Positions 18,299 through 29,545 of a stretch of 64,000 nucleotides of DNA are shown in pieces. The stretch comes from Janthinobacterium sp. PC23-8 (GTDB lineage Bacteria > Pseudomonadota > Gammaproteobacteria > Burkholderiales > Burkholderiaceae_D). The notes below the pieces were generated by a model, which was not told where the DNA came from, made no database searches, and saw only the letters and a program-made list of their open reading frames with translations. Each line of letters starts with the position of its first letter. The first letter of the stretch is position 1. The stretch lies in NCBI RefSeq assembly GCF_002250505.1, contig NZ_NJGY01000002.1, positions 522,374-586,373 of the forward strand, in the 5' to 3' direction. The position numbers were made by a program, and so were the translations under genes.

Positions 18299-20781
18299 CT
18301 ACATCTTGTAGCTCAGCGACAGCAGCACGCTGCGCGGCGCGCCATAGCGCGCCAGCCCACCCGACCAGCTGTAGCCCAGCGCCTGGTAATAATGGCGGTC
18401 GAAGATGTTGTCGACATTGAGGCGCAGCTGCAGCTTGTCGTTGATGCGATAGCCGGCCGTCAGGCCCGCCACCACATAGCTGCCTTGCACGGTATAAAAT
18501 CCCGTTTCGCGGCGGAACATCTTGTCCTGCGCCTGCAAGGTCGCGCCGACGCTCCATGGCGCCAGAGTGCCCGCCGGCTGATAGCTGGCCGACAGCTTGA
18601 ACAGCTGCTTCGGTTCGTCGGTGGCGACGCGCTGGCCGACGTTGGCGGCGATATCGTCCTTGGTATACTTCGCCATCACGTACGTGTAGCCGCCCGCCAC
18701 TTGCCAGCCCGGCAGCGGTGAACCGGACAGCTGCAGGTCGACGCCTTCGCTTTCCACTTCGCCGGCCGCCCGCGCGCAATAGATGGCGCCGCCGGTCGGG
18801 CAATTGCGCTCGTCGGCCATTTCACGGTTGCGCTGCTTGATGCGAAACAGCGCGGCGCTGGTATTGAGCGCGCCACCAAAATATTCACCCTTGACGCCCA
18901 CTTCATAATTGGTGCCGCTTAACGGCGGCAAGGTATTGCCATTGACGTCCATGCTGCTTTGCGGCTCGAAGATCTGCGTGCCGCTGACATACACGGAATG
19001 GTGCTTGTCCACATCGTAGACAAGGCCCACGTAGGGCGTCAGTTTGGCGCTTTCGTCCAGGCTGCGGCGCCAGGTGGCCCGGGTTTCATACCAGCCGGTG
19101 ACGTCTTGCGCATACCAGCCCAGGCGCGCGCCCAGCACCAGGTGCAGCGGATCGGCCAGGCTGAAGTTACCGGCTGCATACAAGCCCTTCTCGTGCGTCT
19201 TGCGGCCCCAGTTATAGGGTTCCAGCCTGCCGGCCTGCATGCGGTAGGCATGCGGATTCCAGTTACGGATATCGATCACGCGCGTGCCGGCGCCTTCCCA
19301 GCTCTGCGCCGCATCGGAATCGTCATCGCGGTAGCTGGCGCCGATGATCACCTCATGGCGGCGGCCAAACCAGCTAACGGGTCCGCTCGCGCGCAAATCA
19401 ACCACCGCCTGGCCGGTGCTGTACTTCCAGCCCGTTTCGGACTGCTGCAGCAGATAGGCTTGGGCGTCGATGCGGCTGTTGGTGGTGTTGCGGGTCGACG
19501 ATTTGGCGTCGACATGGGTGGCGGCCAGGCGCACGCGCCAGCCACCCCCCAGCTGGTGTTCGAGGTCGGCGAACAGCACATTGTTGTCGCGATCCTGGAA
19601 GGAGTCGGCGTTGTTCAGGAAGGTAGAACGAGGCAGATTCATGTGGCCGCCGCCGGGCAAGGTCGGCAGGCCGACAAAGACGCCGTCGGTGCGCGTGCTC
19701 TGGCGTGAAAACCCAGGCCCAGGGTGGTGGCAGGCCCCAGGTCGGCCTCGACGATGCCGTACACGGTGCCGTTCCTGTGCTTGACCACATCGACAAAGCT
19801 GTCGCTGTCGCGCCAGCTGCCGGCCACGCGCCCGCGCAGGCTGCCCGAGTCATTGAGGGCGGCACCGGCATCAAACGTCACTTGCTTGTCGCGCCAGGAG
19901 CCAAGGGCGACGGACCCATTGAGCAGCGGCGTGCTTGTGGGGCGCTTGCGCACCAGGTTGATGCTGCCCGACGGTGCGCCCGCCCCTTCCATCAGTCCCG
20001 TAGCGCCGCGCACCACTTCCACGCGGTCGTACATGATCATGTCGGCCGACACATTGCGCTGGTTGAAGCCCGTGACGTCCAGCGGCAAGCCATCGACATT
20101 GACGTGGGTGAGCGCAAAGCCGCGTGCAAAATACGAGGTTTCCTGGTCCGTCACGCCGGGCTGCTTGGTGTAGATGCCGGGCGTGGCCAGCGCCACCTCC
20201 TGCAAGGTGGTGAGATTAAAATCATCCATCTGCTGGCGCGAGATCACGCTGACCGATTGCGGCGTCTGGCGCTGCGACAGTGTCAGGCCGGTGGCCGTGC
20301 TCATGTTTTTTGTCGTATATGAACCCGTGCCCTCGGTATTGCGGTCCGCCTCGGCGCTGATGGTCACGGCCGGCATGGTGGCGACATTCACCTCCATCGC
20401 CTTGCGCACCAGATAATTGCCATTGCCGCTGTCGGTGGCTTCCATCCCGCTGCCTTCCAGTATTTTCTGCAAACCCTGGAGAGGCGCATGACGGCCCTGC
20501 ACGCCCTTGCTGCGCAAACCCGCCAGCGGCGTCGACTGGGTCGAGACATTGATGCCGGCGGCAACCGCGTAGCTGGCGAGCGCCGTCTGCAGATCGCCGG
20601 CGGCAATCTGATAGTTGCGCACGGCCGCCGCCGGTGCCGTCTCGGCAGCGCGGGCCGACGCTGGCGCGATGGCCAGCGCGGCGGCCGAAGCGCCCAGCAA
20701 CAGGAGCAGCGCGGCGCGCACGGCGCGGGCGGTGGGGTGCAATGGAATGCGTGAAGCAAAAGCGTGGTGCGGCAAAAGCAT
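18299..20781 (-). pseudogene. TonB-dependent siderophore receptor with signalling domain (FpvA/FecA type), interrupted by a one-base frameshift
   Basis: The start is the ATG at 20781 (AGGGA upstream). It encodes a signal peptide, an STN signalling domain (about 55-127: RNYQIAAGDLQTALASYAVAAG), a plug with TPQSVSVISRQQMDDFN and RVEVVRGATGLMEGAGAPSG, and the first barrel strands. The frame is lost at the run of four A at 19708-19711: one extra base there would join LGLGF to SRQSTRTDGVFVGLPTLPG and continue the barrel to the terminal strand ending LLSLSYKM. Both sides are otherwise well conserved, so this is either a recent mutation or a homopolymer sequencing error. If intact, it would take up a ferric siderophore and signal to the FecR/FecI pair directly upstream. 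Confidence 0.85.
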
Positions 20782-20866
20782 GGAGTCCCTTTCGATAGTC
20801 ATAAGTGCTGCTCTATCTGATATGACGAACGGGATTGAAAAAAGGGACATGCAAGGCCAACTATTT

Positions 20867-21832
20867 TCAAGCCGGGCCGACGCTGACCCAGTACGGCGTG
20901 CGCAGGCTGACCCGGATCGGCAGCGACAACTGCAGCAGCGCCAGTATCCTGTCGGTATCGTTCAACTGGAAAATGCCGTCGACCGGCAGCCGCGCCACGG
21001 CCGGGTCGCAGCGCACCACGCCGCTGCGGTAGCGGGCCACCTGCGCCAGCACCTCGCCCAGCGGCATGCGCTCGGCGATCAGCACGCCCTGCAGCCAGGC
21101 CTCGCTGCCGGCCGCCGCTGCCGCAAGTTCCGCTACCGAGGTGTCGTCAAAACTGGTTTGCCAGCCGCTTGCGACGATGCGTGCCGCTTGCCGGTCTTGC
21201 GACGGCACGATTTCCACTGCTCCCTGCGTCACGCACACCCGCGTGCGCGGCGAGCACAGGCTACCCTCCTCGCGCACGGCAAAGCGCGTGCCGATGGCGT
21301 GTACGCTACCGCAGCCAGCGCGCACCAGCAGGGGCCGCGGCACCGTCGCCGGGTCGGGAGCACTGCGCAGATGGATTTCGCCCGCATGCAGCACGATCAA
21401 ACGGGTGCTGTCGTCAAACGCCACATCGATGGCGGTGGCGGTATTGAGGGCCAACCGGGTGCCGTCGGGCAGCGTCAAGTGGCGGATCTCGCCGGTCGCG
21501 GTAGCGATGCCGGCACGCCGGCACTGCCACCATGGCGAGCGGCTGGCCAGCCATAACGGCGGCGCGGTACAGGCAATCAGCATGGCCAGTTGCTTGAGGG
21601 CGCGGCGGCGTTCCTCCTGCGGCTGGTGCTGCGGCTGTCTTAGCGCGGGCGGCACGATGGCCAGCGTCTGGCACAGCCGTTCGGCGCGCCGCCACGCTTC
21701 ATGATGATCGGGATGGCTGTCGCGCCAGGCCTCGAAGGCCCGCCGTTCGGCATCGCCAAGGCTTGCCTCCTGCATGCGCAGCAGCCACTGCGCCGCCTCC
21801 AGCGCGGCGCGCGCATCGAATGGCGCGTTCAC
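20867..21832 (-). CDS. FecR family anti-sigma factor / transmembrane sensor
   Basis: The protein spans about 320 residues. I take the GTG at 21832 because it overlaps the sigma-factor stop as GTGA; a GTG at 21850 is also possible. The N-terminal cytoplasmic region (DUF4880: EAAQWLLRMQEASLGDAERRAFEAW) binds the sigma factor, a short hydrophobic segment follows (about 85-105), and the periplasmic FecR domain shows GEIRHLTLPDGTRLALNTATAIDV and VHAIGTRFAV. A C-terminal DUF4974/STN-like segment would contact the receptor signalling domain. It transmits the siderophore-bound state of the adjacent TonB receptor to FecI. Confidence 0.9.
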   Translation of the reverse strand: MNAPFDARAALEAAQWLLRMQEASLGDAERRAFEAWRDSHPDHHEAWRRAERLCQTLAIVPPALRQPQHQPQEERRRALKQLAMLIACTAPPLWLASRSPWWQCRRAGIATATGEIRHLTLPDGTRLALNTATAIDVAFDDSTRLIVLHAGEIHLRSAPDPATVPRPLLVRAGCGSVHAIGTRFAVREEGSLCSPRTRVCVTQGAVEIVPSQDRQAARIVASGWQTSFDDTSVAELAAAAAGSEAWLQGVLIAERMPLGEVLAQVARYRSGVVRCDPAVARLPVDGIFQLNDTDRILALLQLSLPIRVSLRTPYWVSVGPA

Positions 21833-22335
21833 GATATCAGCATGATGCACTGGGCATAGGCCTGCACCAGATGGCGCTTGATGGTGCGCTCGCTGACGCG
21901 CAAGCGCGCGGCGATCTCGCCGTAGCTCAGTTCATCGATATGCGCCATCAGAAAGGCGCTGCGCACCGCGTCAGGCAGGCTGCCCAGCATGGTGTCGATG
22001 CGCTGCAGCGCCTGCACGATGATCAAACGCTCTTCCGGCGACTGCATCAGCAATTGCGGCTGCTGCGCCAGCGCTTCCAGCCAGGCCTGCTCCAGCGACA
22101 GGCGCCGGTAATGGTCGATCAGCAGGCGCTGCGCAACAGTGGTGAGGTAGGCGCGCGGCTCGCGCAAGGCCGGCAGCGCCGTTTGCGGCGCAGACAGCAG
22201 GCGCACGAAGGTGTCGTGGGCCAGGTCGGCCGCCTGGTCGGCGCAGGGCAGCTTGCCGCGCAACCAGCGCAGCAGCCAGCCATGGTGGCTGCTGTAGATA
22301 CCGGCGATGGCCTGGCTGGACTGCGCAATCTGCAT
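21829..22335 (-). CDS. ECF RNA polymerase sigma factor, FecI family
   Basis: The start is the ATG at 22335 with AGGAG at good spacing; a longer frame to 22362 has no such site. The protein has 168 residues, with sigma region 2 (about 10-75: LLRWLRGKLPCADQAADLAHDTFVRLL) and region 4 (about 110-160: LPDAVRSAFLMAHIDELSYGEIAARLRVSERTIKRHL). This is the FecI/PvdS-like iron-starvation group. It is the first gene of a fecI-fecR-receptor operon and a Fur-box match lies 71 bases upstream of its start, so iron repression is well supported. Confidence 0.92.
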   Translation of the reverse strand: MQIAQSSQAIAGIYSSHHGWLLRWLRGKLPCADQAADLAHDTFVRLLSAPQTALPALREPRAYLTTVAQRLLIDHYRRLSLEQAWLEALAQQPQLLMQSPEERLIIVQALQRIDTMLGSLPDAVRSAFLMAHIDELSYGEIAARLRVSERTIKRHLVQAYAQCIMLIS

Positions 22336-22405
22336 GACGGACTCCTGCGCTGCAAGCGGCATGGAAAATGGATGGCATAAGCTGCGCGGGAACGACCATG
22401 CAACT

Positions 22406-22424
22406 GAGAATAATTCTCATTATC
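22406..22424 (-). promoter_or_regulatory. Fur box upstream of the fecI-like gene
   Basis: The 19-base site GAGAATAATTCTCATTATC matches the classical Fur consensus GATAATGATAATCATTATC at 15 of 19 positions by direct comparison. It lies just upstream of the FecI start and between it and the neighbouring dehydrogenase operon end. Confidence 0.8.
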
Positions 22425-22485
22425 GCAATTCTTCTGCCATTGCGTCAAGTCAGGCCGCCTGCCAGCGTTGCGCCGGCCGCACTGT

Positions 22486-24848
22486 CTACACCCGCTCGCT
22501 CATCACCTGGTCAATCATCACCTGGTCACTCATCACCTTCTCCGGCGTGATCGGCGTGCTGCGCACGCGCTTGCCCGTTGCATGAAAGATGGCGTTGGAA
22601 ATGGCGGCCGCCACGCCGACGATGCCGATCTCGCCCACGCCCTTGGCGCCCAGGCGGCTGACGATGCGGTCGTCCTCCTGCACGAAGATCACGTCGATAG
22701 CGTGGATATCGGCGTTCACCGCCACATGGTATTCGCCCAGGTTGTGGTTCATGAAGCGCCCCAGCGCGTGATCCATGTGGGTTTCCTCGTGCAGCGCCTG
22801 GCTGATGCCCCACACCACGGCGCCGCTGACCTGGCTGGCGGCGGTTTTGGTATTGATGATACGCCCGGCCGCCACGGCGCTGACCACGCGCATCACCTTG
22901 ACCGTGCCCAGTTCCTCGTCCACCCGCACTTCGCAGAACACGGCCGAATGCACGGCGCGCGTGTAGTTGCGCTGCTTGAGCATGTTCGGCAGCAGCAAAT
23001 ATTTTTCCTCGATCCGCGTCACCTCGGCGGCCTTGAGCAAGTCCGCCAGCGCGATGCCGGTGGCGTGCTCGCGGCGCAGGCGGATGCGCCCTTCGGCAAA
23101 CTCCACGTCGGCCAGGCGCACCTTGTCAAACGGCGTGTCGGGCAGTTGGCGGGCCAGCTTGAACAGGGTTTTCTTCAGTTTTTCGCAGGCGCCCTGCACC
23201 GCCGAGCCGACGGTGGCCACATGCGAGGAGCCGCCTTCGACGGGCGCTACCGGCAAGGTCGAGTCGCCGAGCTGGAAGGCCACGTGTTCGAGCGGCAGGC
23301 CCAGTTCCTCGGCGGCGATGGTGGCCATCACGGTGTAAGTGCCGGTGCCGATATCGCTGGCCGCGCTGCTGACCATCAGGCGCCCGTCGGCCTGCAGCAC
23401 GGCGCTGGCGCGGGCAAACATCTGCATCGCGTCCCATATGCCGGTGGCCATGCCCCATCCTATCCACTCGGTTCCCTCCCGGCGGCTGCGCGGCGCCAGC
23501 GGACGACGGCTCCAGCCGAACCGCTCGGCGCCCTGCGCATAGCAGGCGCGCAGCTCCTTGGTCGAATACGGCAGGCCGTCGAGCGGGTTCGTTTCCGCGT
23601 AGTTCTTCAGCCGGAAGGCCAGCGGGTCCATGCCCACCTCGTACGACAATTCGTCCATCGCCACTTCCAGCGCATGCACGCCGTGCGCCGCGCCGGGCGC
23701 GCGCATGTCCATCGGCGTGAACTGGTCCAGGTCCACCAGCTGGTAGGCCAGGCGGATATGCTCGCAGGCGTACAACTGGCCCGACCAGTTGACCACCACC
23801 TCGACGTAATCTTCGAAGCGCGACGTTTCGGCCACCGCCTCGTGCGCGATGGCCTGCAGCACGCCGTCGCGGCTGGCCGCCAGTTTCACGCGCTGCCAGG
23901 TTTCGGGCCGGTGGCCGAAGGTGAACATCTGCTGGCGCGTCATGACCACGCGCACCGAACGCTGCAGTTTGATGGCCGCCATCACGGCCAGCGGCAACTG
24001 GTACTGCGGCCGCAAGCCGGCGCCGAACGCGCCGCCCACATAGGGGTTGCGCACGGTGACTTCGGACTTCGACAGGCCGAACACGCGCGAGACATACCAG
24101 CGGCTGTTCTGCGAACTTTGCGTCTTGTCGTAGATGGTCAGATGGCCGTCGGCGCCACGGATCACGGTCGAGGCAAACAGCTCCAGCGGATTGTGGTGCT
24201 CGACGCCGCTGTAATATTGGGCGTCGATCCTGCAGTCGGCCTCCTGCCAGGCCCTGGCCGCATTGCCCTTCTCGTCCGGCGGCGGCGCAAAGCCCGCCTT
24301 GAGACCTTTCGGCTTGTGTGGCCGCGACAGGTAATTGAGCAGCCCCGTTTCATGCGGCTCCTGCGCATAATGGACCCTGACCAGCGCCGCCGCATGGCGC
24401 GCCGCCTCGAACGTTTCGGCCACCACCAGCGCCACCGGCTGGCCATTGCTGACGATCTGCTCGTCGTACAAAGGCCGGAACGGCGCGCCGGCCGGTGCCG
24501 TCATGTCCTTGTAGAACAGGTCGAAACTGCGCATCTTCGGCCGGTTCAGATAGGTGATCACCTCGACCACGCCGCTCTGCGCCAGCGCTGCACTGGTGTC
24601 GAACGACACGATGCGACCGCGCGTGATGGTGCTGTTGACCACCACGCCATGCAGCAACTCATCTGCCAACTCATCTGCCAACTCATCTGCCAACTTGTCG
24701 GCCGCAAACTCGGCCGCATAGCGCGCCGCGCCCGTGACCTTGTCGCGCCCGTCCACGCGCGACACCGCCATGCCGGTTTTTACATAACCGGTGCCCGCGT
24801 CCGCCACCGGCGTGCGCAGCTCGGGTATCAATGCCGTCGTCGCCGTGC

Positions 24849-24852
<4 letters not shown>
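22486..24852 (-). CDS. Xanthine dehydrogenase-family molybdopterin-binding subunit (PaoC-like)
   Basis: The 788-residue subunit carries the molybdenum-cofactor-binding domains of the aldehyde oxidase/xanthine dehydrogenase family: YAAEF and GVVVNSTITRGRI near the N-terminus, VRNPYVGGAFGAGL, and the catalytic glutamate E741 in AKGVGEIG. It is the third gene of a three-subunit set in the order 2Fe-2S, FAD, Moco and overlaps the FAD subunit by ATGA. This is the arrangement of E. coli PaoABC, which oxidises aldehydes in the periplasm. Two oddities: a KLAD-ELAD-ELAD insertion (residues 53-64) from a 12-base tandem repeat, and a repeated C-terminal tail MSDQVMIDQVMSERV from a 15-base repeat. No PaoD maturation gene is adjacent. 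Confidence 0.9.
22501..22545. repeat. 15-base tandem repeat at the 3' end of the PaoC-like gene
   Basis: Two near-identical copies of CATCACCTGGTCAAT/CACT and a degenerate third encode the repeated SDQVM/IDQVM tail of the protein. Confidence 0.7.
24655..24702. repeat. 12-base tandem repeat inside the PaoC-like gene
   Basis: Three perfect copies of CAACTCATCTGC (24655-24690) and one degenerate copy are present. They stay in frame and encode ELAD units. Related proteins, as I recall them, have a short loop here. Confidence 0.85.
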
Positions 24853-25879
<1,027 letters not shown>

Positions 25880-25883
<4 letters not shown>

Positions 25884-26452
25884 GCGGGCACCATGCCGAC
25901 CGGCGCGCTGGCCTGGCCGTCCTGTGGTTCATCCGGCAGCTGCATCACCTCAGCGAGCGCGGCGACGATCTGCGGATAGGCGCCGCAGCGGCAGATATTG
26001 CCGCTCATCAGTTCACGCACCTGGGCCCGCGTGGCCGCCTGGCCTTCGGTGATCAGGCCCATGCTGGAGCACAGCTGGCCCGGCGTGCAGTAGCCGCACT
26101 GAAACGCGTCATGCGCGATAAAAGCCAGTTGCAGCAGATGCAGCGCGTCGCCGTCGGCCATGCCTTCGATGGTGGTGATGCTGCGCCCTTGCTGCATCAG
26201 CGCCAGGGTCAGGCAGGAATTGATGCGCTGGCCGTCGACCAGCACCGTGCAGGCGCCGCACTGGCCATGGTCGCAGCCCTTCTTGGTGCCGGTCAGCGCC
26301 AGCCGGTCACGCAGCAGGTCGAGCAGGCTGACCCAGGCTTCCACATGCAGCTGGTGTTGCCGGCCATTGATGTTCAGCTTGAGAGGATACAGGGGCACAG
26401 ACGGCGCAGCCTGGGCGGGAGAAATCGATGTTGCGGGCAAACGGGTATCCAT
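25880..26452 (-). CDS. 2Fe-2S iron-sulfur subunit of a molybdenum dehydrogenase (PaoA-like)
   Basis: The 190-residue subunit binds two 2Fe-2S clusters: C60, C65, C68 and C80 in a GCDHGQCGACTVLVDG-type ferredoxin loop, and C119, C122, C154 and C156 (CGYCTPGQ and CRCGAY). It starts at an ATG with GGAAGGG upstream and is the first gene of the operon. E. coli PaoA has a twin-arginine signal peptide; here the N-terminus (MDTRLPATSISPAQAAPS) has no RR motif or hydrophobic core, so this enzyme is probably cytoplasmic. That is a difference worth noting when transferring the PaoABC function. Confidence 0.9.
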
Positions 26453-26571
26453 GGCAAACCCTTCCGGATAGATCGTGGGAATGCCTGAATATTAAGATTG
26501 TAGCGACGGATGTTATATGCGGTTTCGCACATATGGAAGAATGAAGAAAACTGCAGGACATGCTGGCGAAC

Positions 26572-27138
26572 TCAAACTTTCTCCGCCGCCCTTCTTTTCC
26601 AGTCAAACACCGGCAGATTGATCCTTGTCTGCGTCGAACCATCCCAGTCCACCTGGAAACCGGCCTGGCGCAAGGCATCTGCAATCGCCTGGCCCACTTG
26701 CACGCTGCGCGCCTCGTCATCGGCAAGGTCGCCAAACGCCAGCATCACACCATGGCCTTCGATGGCGCGCTCGACATCCTGCCCATGATAAAAACAGTAG
26801 CCCGCGTAATGGCCGTCGGGTGCGTCGGCCACTGCTTCGGCGACGTCGGCATAGCCATCGGACTGGGTGTAACCGGCATTGGCCAGCGCGCAGATGCCGC
26901 GCTCGTGCAGGTCTAAAAACACCATGCCGAGCCGGTCGCAGTCGGTCACGGCCGGCCAGCTGCGTTCTGCCTTCTGTTTCTCGCGCAGCATCGGGCCGAT
27001 CAGGGACCGCAGCGCGTCGACGTCGCAATCATCGTCGACGATATCGTCCATCATCTGCTCGATATCGTCGTGCGTGTAAAACCCCGACCACACCCACTGC
27101 CTGACGCTGTCGGACACATGTTGTTCACTGTCGGTCAT
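26572..27138 (-). CDS. DUF6891-like hypothetical protein
   Basis: The 188-residue acidic protein has no signal peptide. The segments WVWSGFYTHDDIEQMMDDI, RGICALANAGYTQSDGYADVAEA and a final VDWDGSTQTRINLPVFDWKRR resemble what I remember of the DUF6891 family, cytosolic proteins of unknown role; this assignment is tentative. Its start overlaps the stop of the small membrane protein gene upstream by four bases (ATGA), so the two are coupled. Confidence 0.6.
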   Translation of the reverse strand: MTDSEQHVSDSVRQWVWSGFYTHDDIEQMMDDIVDDDCDVDALRSLIGPMLREKQKAERSWPAVTDCDRLGMVFLDLHERGICALANAGYTQSDGYADVAEAVADAPDGHYAGYCFYHGQDVERAIEGHGVMLAFGDLADDEARSVQVGQAIADALRQAGFQVDWDGSTQTRINLPVFDWKRRAAEKV

Positions 27139-27311
27139 GCATCGCTCGGTTTGACGGGTTTCAAGGCCAGTACATATGGAATTGCAAGCGGTCCCAGCAA
27201 GGTCACCATGGCGGCCGTGGCAGCGTTAGATTTCAAGTTGCGGCGCTTGGCAATAAACAGGCAGGCAAAGGCCGACATCGACCAGATCAGGGCAGGAATA
27301 TAGGCAGTCAT
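27135..27311 (-). CDS. Small two-helix membrane protein
   Basis: A 58-residue protein from the ATG at 27311, chosen for GGAG six bases upstream. Two hydrophobic segments (about 3-20 and 31-50) surround a basic AKRRNLKSN loop. It is coupled to the DUF6891-like gene by an ATGA overlap. I do not recognise a family. Confidence 0.6.
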   Translation of the reverse strand: MTAYIPALIWSMSAFACLFIAKRRNLKSNAATAAMVTLLGPLAIPYVLALKPVKPSDA

Positions 27312-27442
27312 GGCGCACTCCGCGAGCGTTGAGGGAACAGCCATGCTGACATGGAACCGTTGGCGGCGCAATGGCCGATTGCCGACCGGCGCCGCAGGGC
27401 GCCACCAGCAGCGACATTTTCAGCTATTCTTAAGCTGATCGA

Positions 27443-27871
27443 CTATAAATGACGGGGCCACTTCCGATGCTGGTCGACCAGGGTGTCCGCCGTCAGCAGC
27501 CTGGCGTCCAGGGCGACCCGGCCCTGTTCGACCGGCTGCCAGTGCTGGTTTTGCTGGCGAAACGCGTAGGTATTGATGCCATGGCCGCGGCCACCGTGTT
27601 CGATCGCCACGATGGCCTCGTTGTCGCTGACGGCGGCCAGCACGAAGCGCGTCGATGGCACGCCCGCCTGGACAATGCAGCTCTCGTTATACAATTGACC
27701 ACGGTCCGCAGGGGCATTGCTGTCATGCAGATACTTGCCGACCTCGGCGGGCAAGCCCGCCAGCGAGGAAACGGAAGACCAGCCTGTCGCCTCCTGCTGC
27801 GCGGCAAGCGCCATGTTTGTAAGAATCAAGCTGCCCAAGCCCAATGCCGCTACGCGATGCCATTTCACCAT
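27443..27871 (-). CDS. Secreted hypothetical protein
   Basis: A 142-residue protein with a Sec signal peptide (MVKWHRVAALGLGSLILTNMALA then AQQ). The mature part (about 118 residues) contains a single cysteine (SCIVQAG) and no motif I recognise. It probably resides in the periplasm. It stands alone between the small-gene pair and pyk. Confidence 0.6.
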   Translation of the reverse strand: MVKWHRVAALGLGSLILTNMALAAQQEATGWSSVSSLAGLPAEVGKYLHDSNAPADRGQLYNESCIVQAGVPSTRFVLAAVSDNEAIVAIEHGGRGHGINTYAFRQQNQHWQPVEQGRVALDARLLTADTLVDQHRKWPRHL

Positions 27872-28007
27872 GCCCTGCTCCCGGATAAACGTTGCACATT
27901 ATCATGCTGCAGTACCGTTGCCAATAGTAGCAGAAGCGCTTGCGCGTTCAAGCGGGCAACGCATCTTGTAACATATTTGCTGGCTCAGGCGTAGCCGGCC
28001 ACGGCCC

Positions 28008-29468
28008 TCAGTGCTGGCCGATCTTGGTGATCTTCAGCGAATTGGTGCCGCCCACCTTGCCCATCGGCTCGCCCCAGGTCACCACCACGGTGTCGCCCTT
28101 CGACACCACCTTGTGCTCGACCAGCAGGTCTTCCGCCTGTTTCAGGACCTTGTCGCGGTCGGTGCCGGACTCCAGGCTGATGGTGCTGACGTTGCGGTAC
28201 AAAGCCAGCTTGCGGCGCGTGGTCACGCTCGGCGTCAGCGCCACGATGGGGATATCGATATTGCAGCGGCTCATCCACAGTGCGGTCGAGCCCGATTCCG
28301 TCAGGGTGGCGATGGCTTTCACGCGCAGATGATATGCGGTGAACAGGGCGCCATACGCGATCGACTGGTCGATGCGGGTAAAGGTGGCGTTCAGGAAATC
28401 GGCGTCGAGCTTGACGGCGTCCCATTTTTCCGCGTCCAGGCAGATGGCGGCCATCGCTTCCACGGTTTCGATCGGGTAGCGGCCCGAAGCCGTTTCGGCC
28501 GAGGTCATGACGGCGTCGGTGCCGTCGAGCACGGCATTGGCCACGTCGGAGACCTCCGCGCGTGTCGGCACGGCGTTGAAGATCATCGACTCCATCATCT
28601 GCGTGGCGGTGATCGCCAGTTTATTGGACACGCGCGCCATCTTGATCATGCGCTTTTGCAGCGCAGGCACGGCCGCATTGCCAACTTCCACGGCCAGGTC
28701 GCCACGCGCGACCATGATGCCGTCGGAGGCGTCCAGAATCTCTTGCAGCGCCGGAATCGCTTCGGCGCGCTCGATCTTGGCGATCATCATCGGCTTGTGG
28801 TCCCACGCTTCGCCGGCGATATTGGCCAGCTGGCGCGCCATCACCATGTCGGTGGCGTTTTTCGGAAACGACACGGCCACATAGTCGGCCTGGAAGCTCA
28901 TGGCGGTCTTGACGTCTTCCATGTCCTTTGCCGTCAGCGCCGGCGCGGACAGTCCGCCGCCCTGGCGGTTGATGCCCTTGTTGTTCGACAATTCGCCGCC
29001 GATTTTCACGGTGGTGTGGATTTCGCTGCCGACGACCTTGTCGACCGTCAGCACGATCAGGCCGTCATTCAACAGCAGCACGTCGTCGGCGCGCAGGTCG
29101 CGCGGCAGTTCCTTGTAGTCGAGGCCGCAGCGTTGCTGGTTGCCCAGCTCGCCGTTTTCGCCCCATTTGGCGTCCAGGATGAATTTGTCGCCCTTTTCCA
29201 GGAAGATCTTGCCTTCTTCAAACTTGCCGACGCGGATTTTCGGACCTTGCAAGTCGGCCATGATGGCCACTTCGCGGCCGCACAGGGCCGCCGCTTCGCG
29301 CACCATGCGCGCGCGGTCGATATGGTCTTGCGCCTTGCCGTGCGAAAAATTCAGGCGCACCACGTCGACGCCGGCCTTGAACATGCGCACCAGGGTGTCG
29401 ATGTCGTTGGAGGCGGGGCCGATGGTGGCGACAATCTTGGTCGCGCGTTGCCGGGGTTGCATGATCAT
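28008..29468 (-). CDS. pyk: Pyruvate kinase
   Basis: The 486-residue enzyme converts phosphoenolpyruvate and ADP to pyruvate and ATP. Typical motifs are TKIVATIGPAS at the N-terminus, RLNFSHG (substrate-binding), the signature stretch MIAKIERAEAI with the catalytic lysine, GIMVARGDLAVEV and the TRAEVSDVANAVLDGTDAVM block. The C-terminal domain ends normally. Starts at ATG 29468 or 29462 are both possible. It lies downstream of ppc on the same strand, putting both PEP-consuming enzymes side by side, with a hairpin between them. Confidence 0.96.
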   Translation of the reverse strand: MIMQPRQRATKIVATIGPASNDIDTLVRMFKAGVDVVRLNFSHGKAQDHIDRARMVREAAALCGREVAIMADLQGPKIRVGKFEEGKIFLEKGDKFILDAKWGENGELGNQQRCGLDYKELPRDLRADDVLLLNDGLIVLTVDKVVGSEIHTTVKIGGELSNNKGINRQGGGLSAPALTAKDMEDVKTAMSFQADYVAVSFPKNATDMVMARQLANIAGEAWDHKPMMIAKIERAEAIPALQEILDASDGIMVARGDLAVEVGNAAVPALQKRMIKMARVSNKLAITATQMMESMIFNAVPTRAEVSDVANAVLDGTDAVMTSAETASGRYPIETVEAMAAICLDAEKWDAVKLDADFLNATFTRIDQSIAYGALFTAYHLRVKAIATLTESGSTALWMSRCNIDIPIVALTPSVTTRRKLALYRNVSTISLESGTDRDKVLKQAEDLLVEHKVVSKGDTVVVTWGEPMGKVGGTNSLKITKIGQH

Positions 29469-29497
29469 TGTGTGTTCTTTCTATAAAAGGTCATACG

Positions 29498-29522
29498 GCG
29501 ACCAGCCTTGTGGGCCGGTCGC
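29498..29522 (-). terminator. Possible terminator after ppc
   Basis: An imperfect 10-base stem (GCGACCGGCC with GGCTGGTCGC on the minus strand, one mismatch) and a 5-base loop lie between the ppc stop and pyk start. There is no strong T-run directly after it. Confidence 0.45.
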
Positions 29523-29545
29523 TTCAACTGTAGTGGAGACAAGCG

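Noticed and set aside
24655..24702. Short direct repeats considered as a CRISPR array
   Set aside because: Units are 12 bases, contiguous, without spacers, and translate in frame within an enzyme gene.
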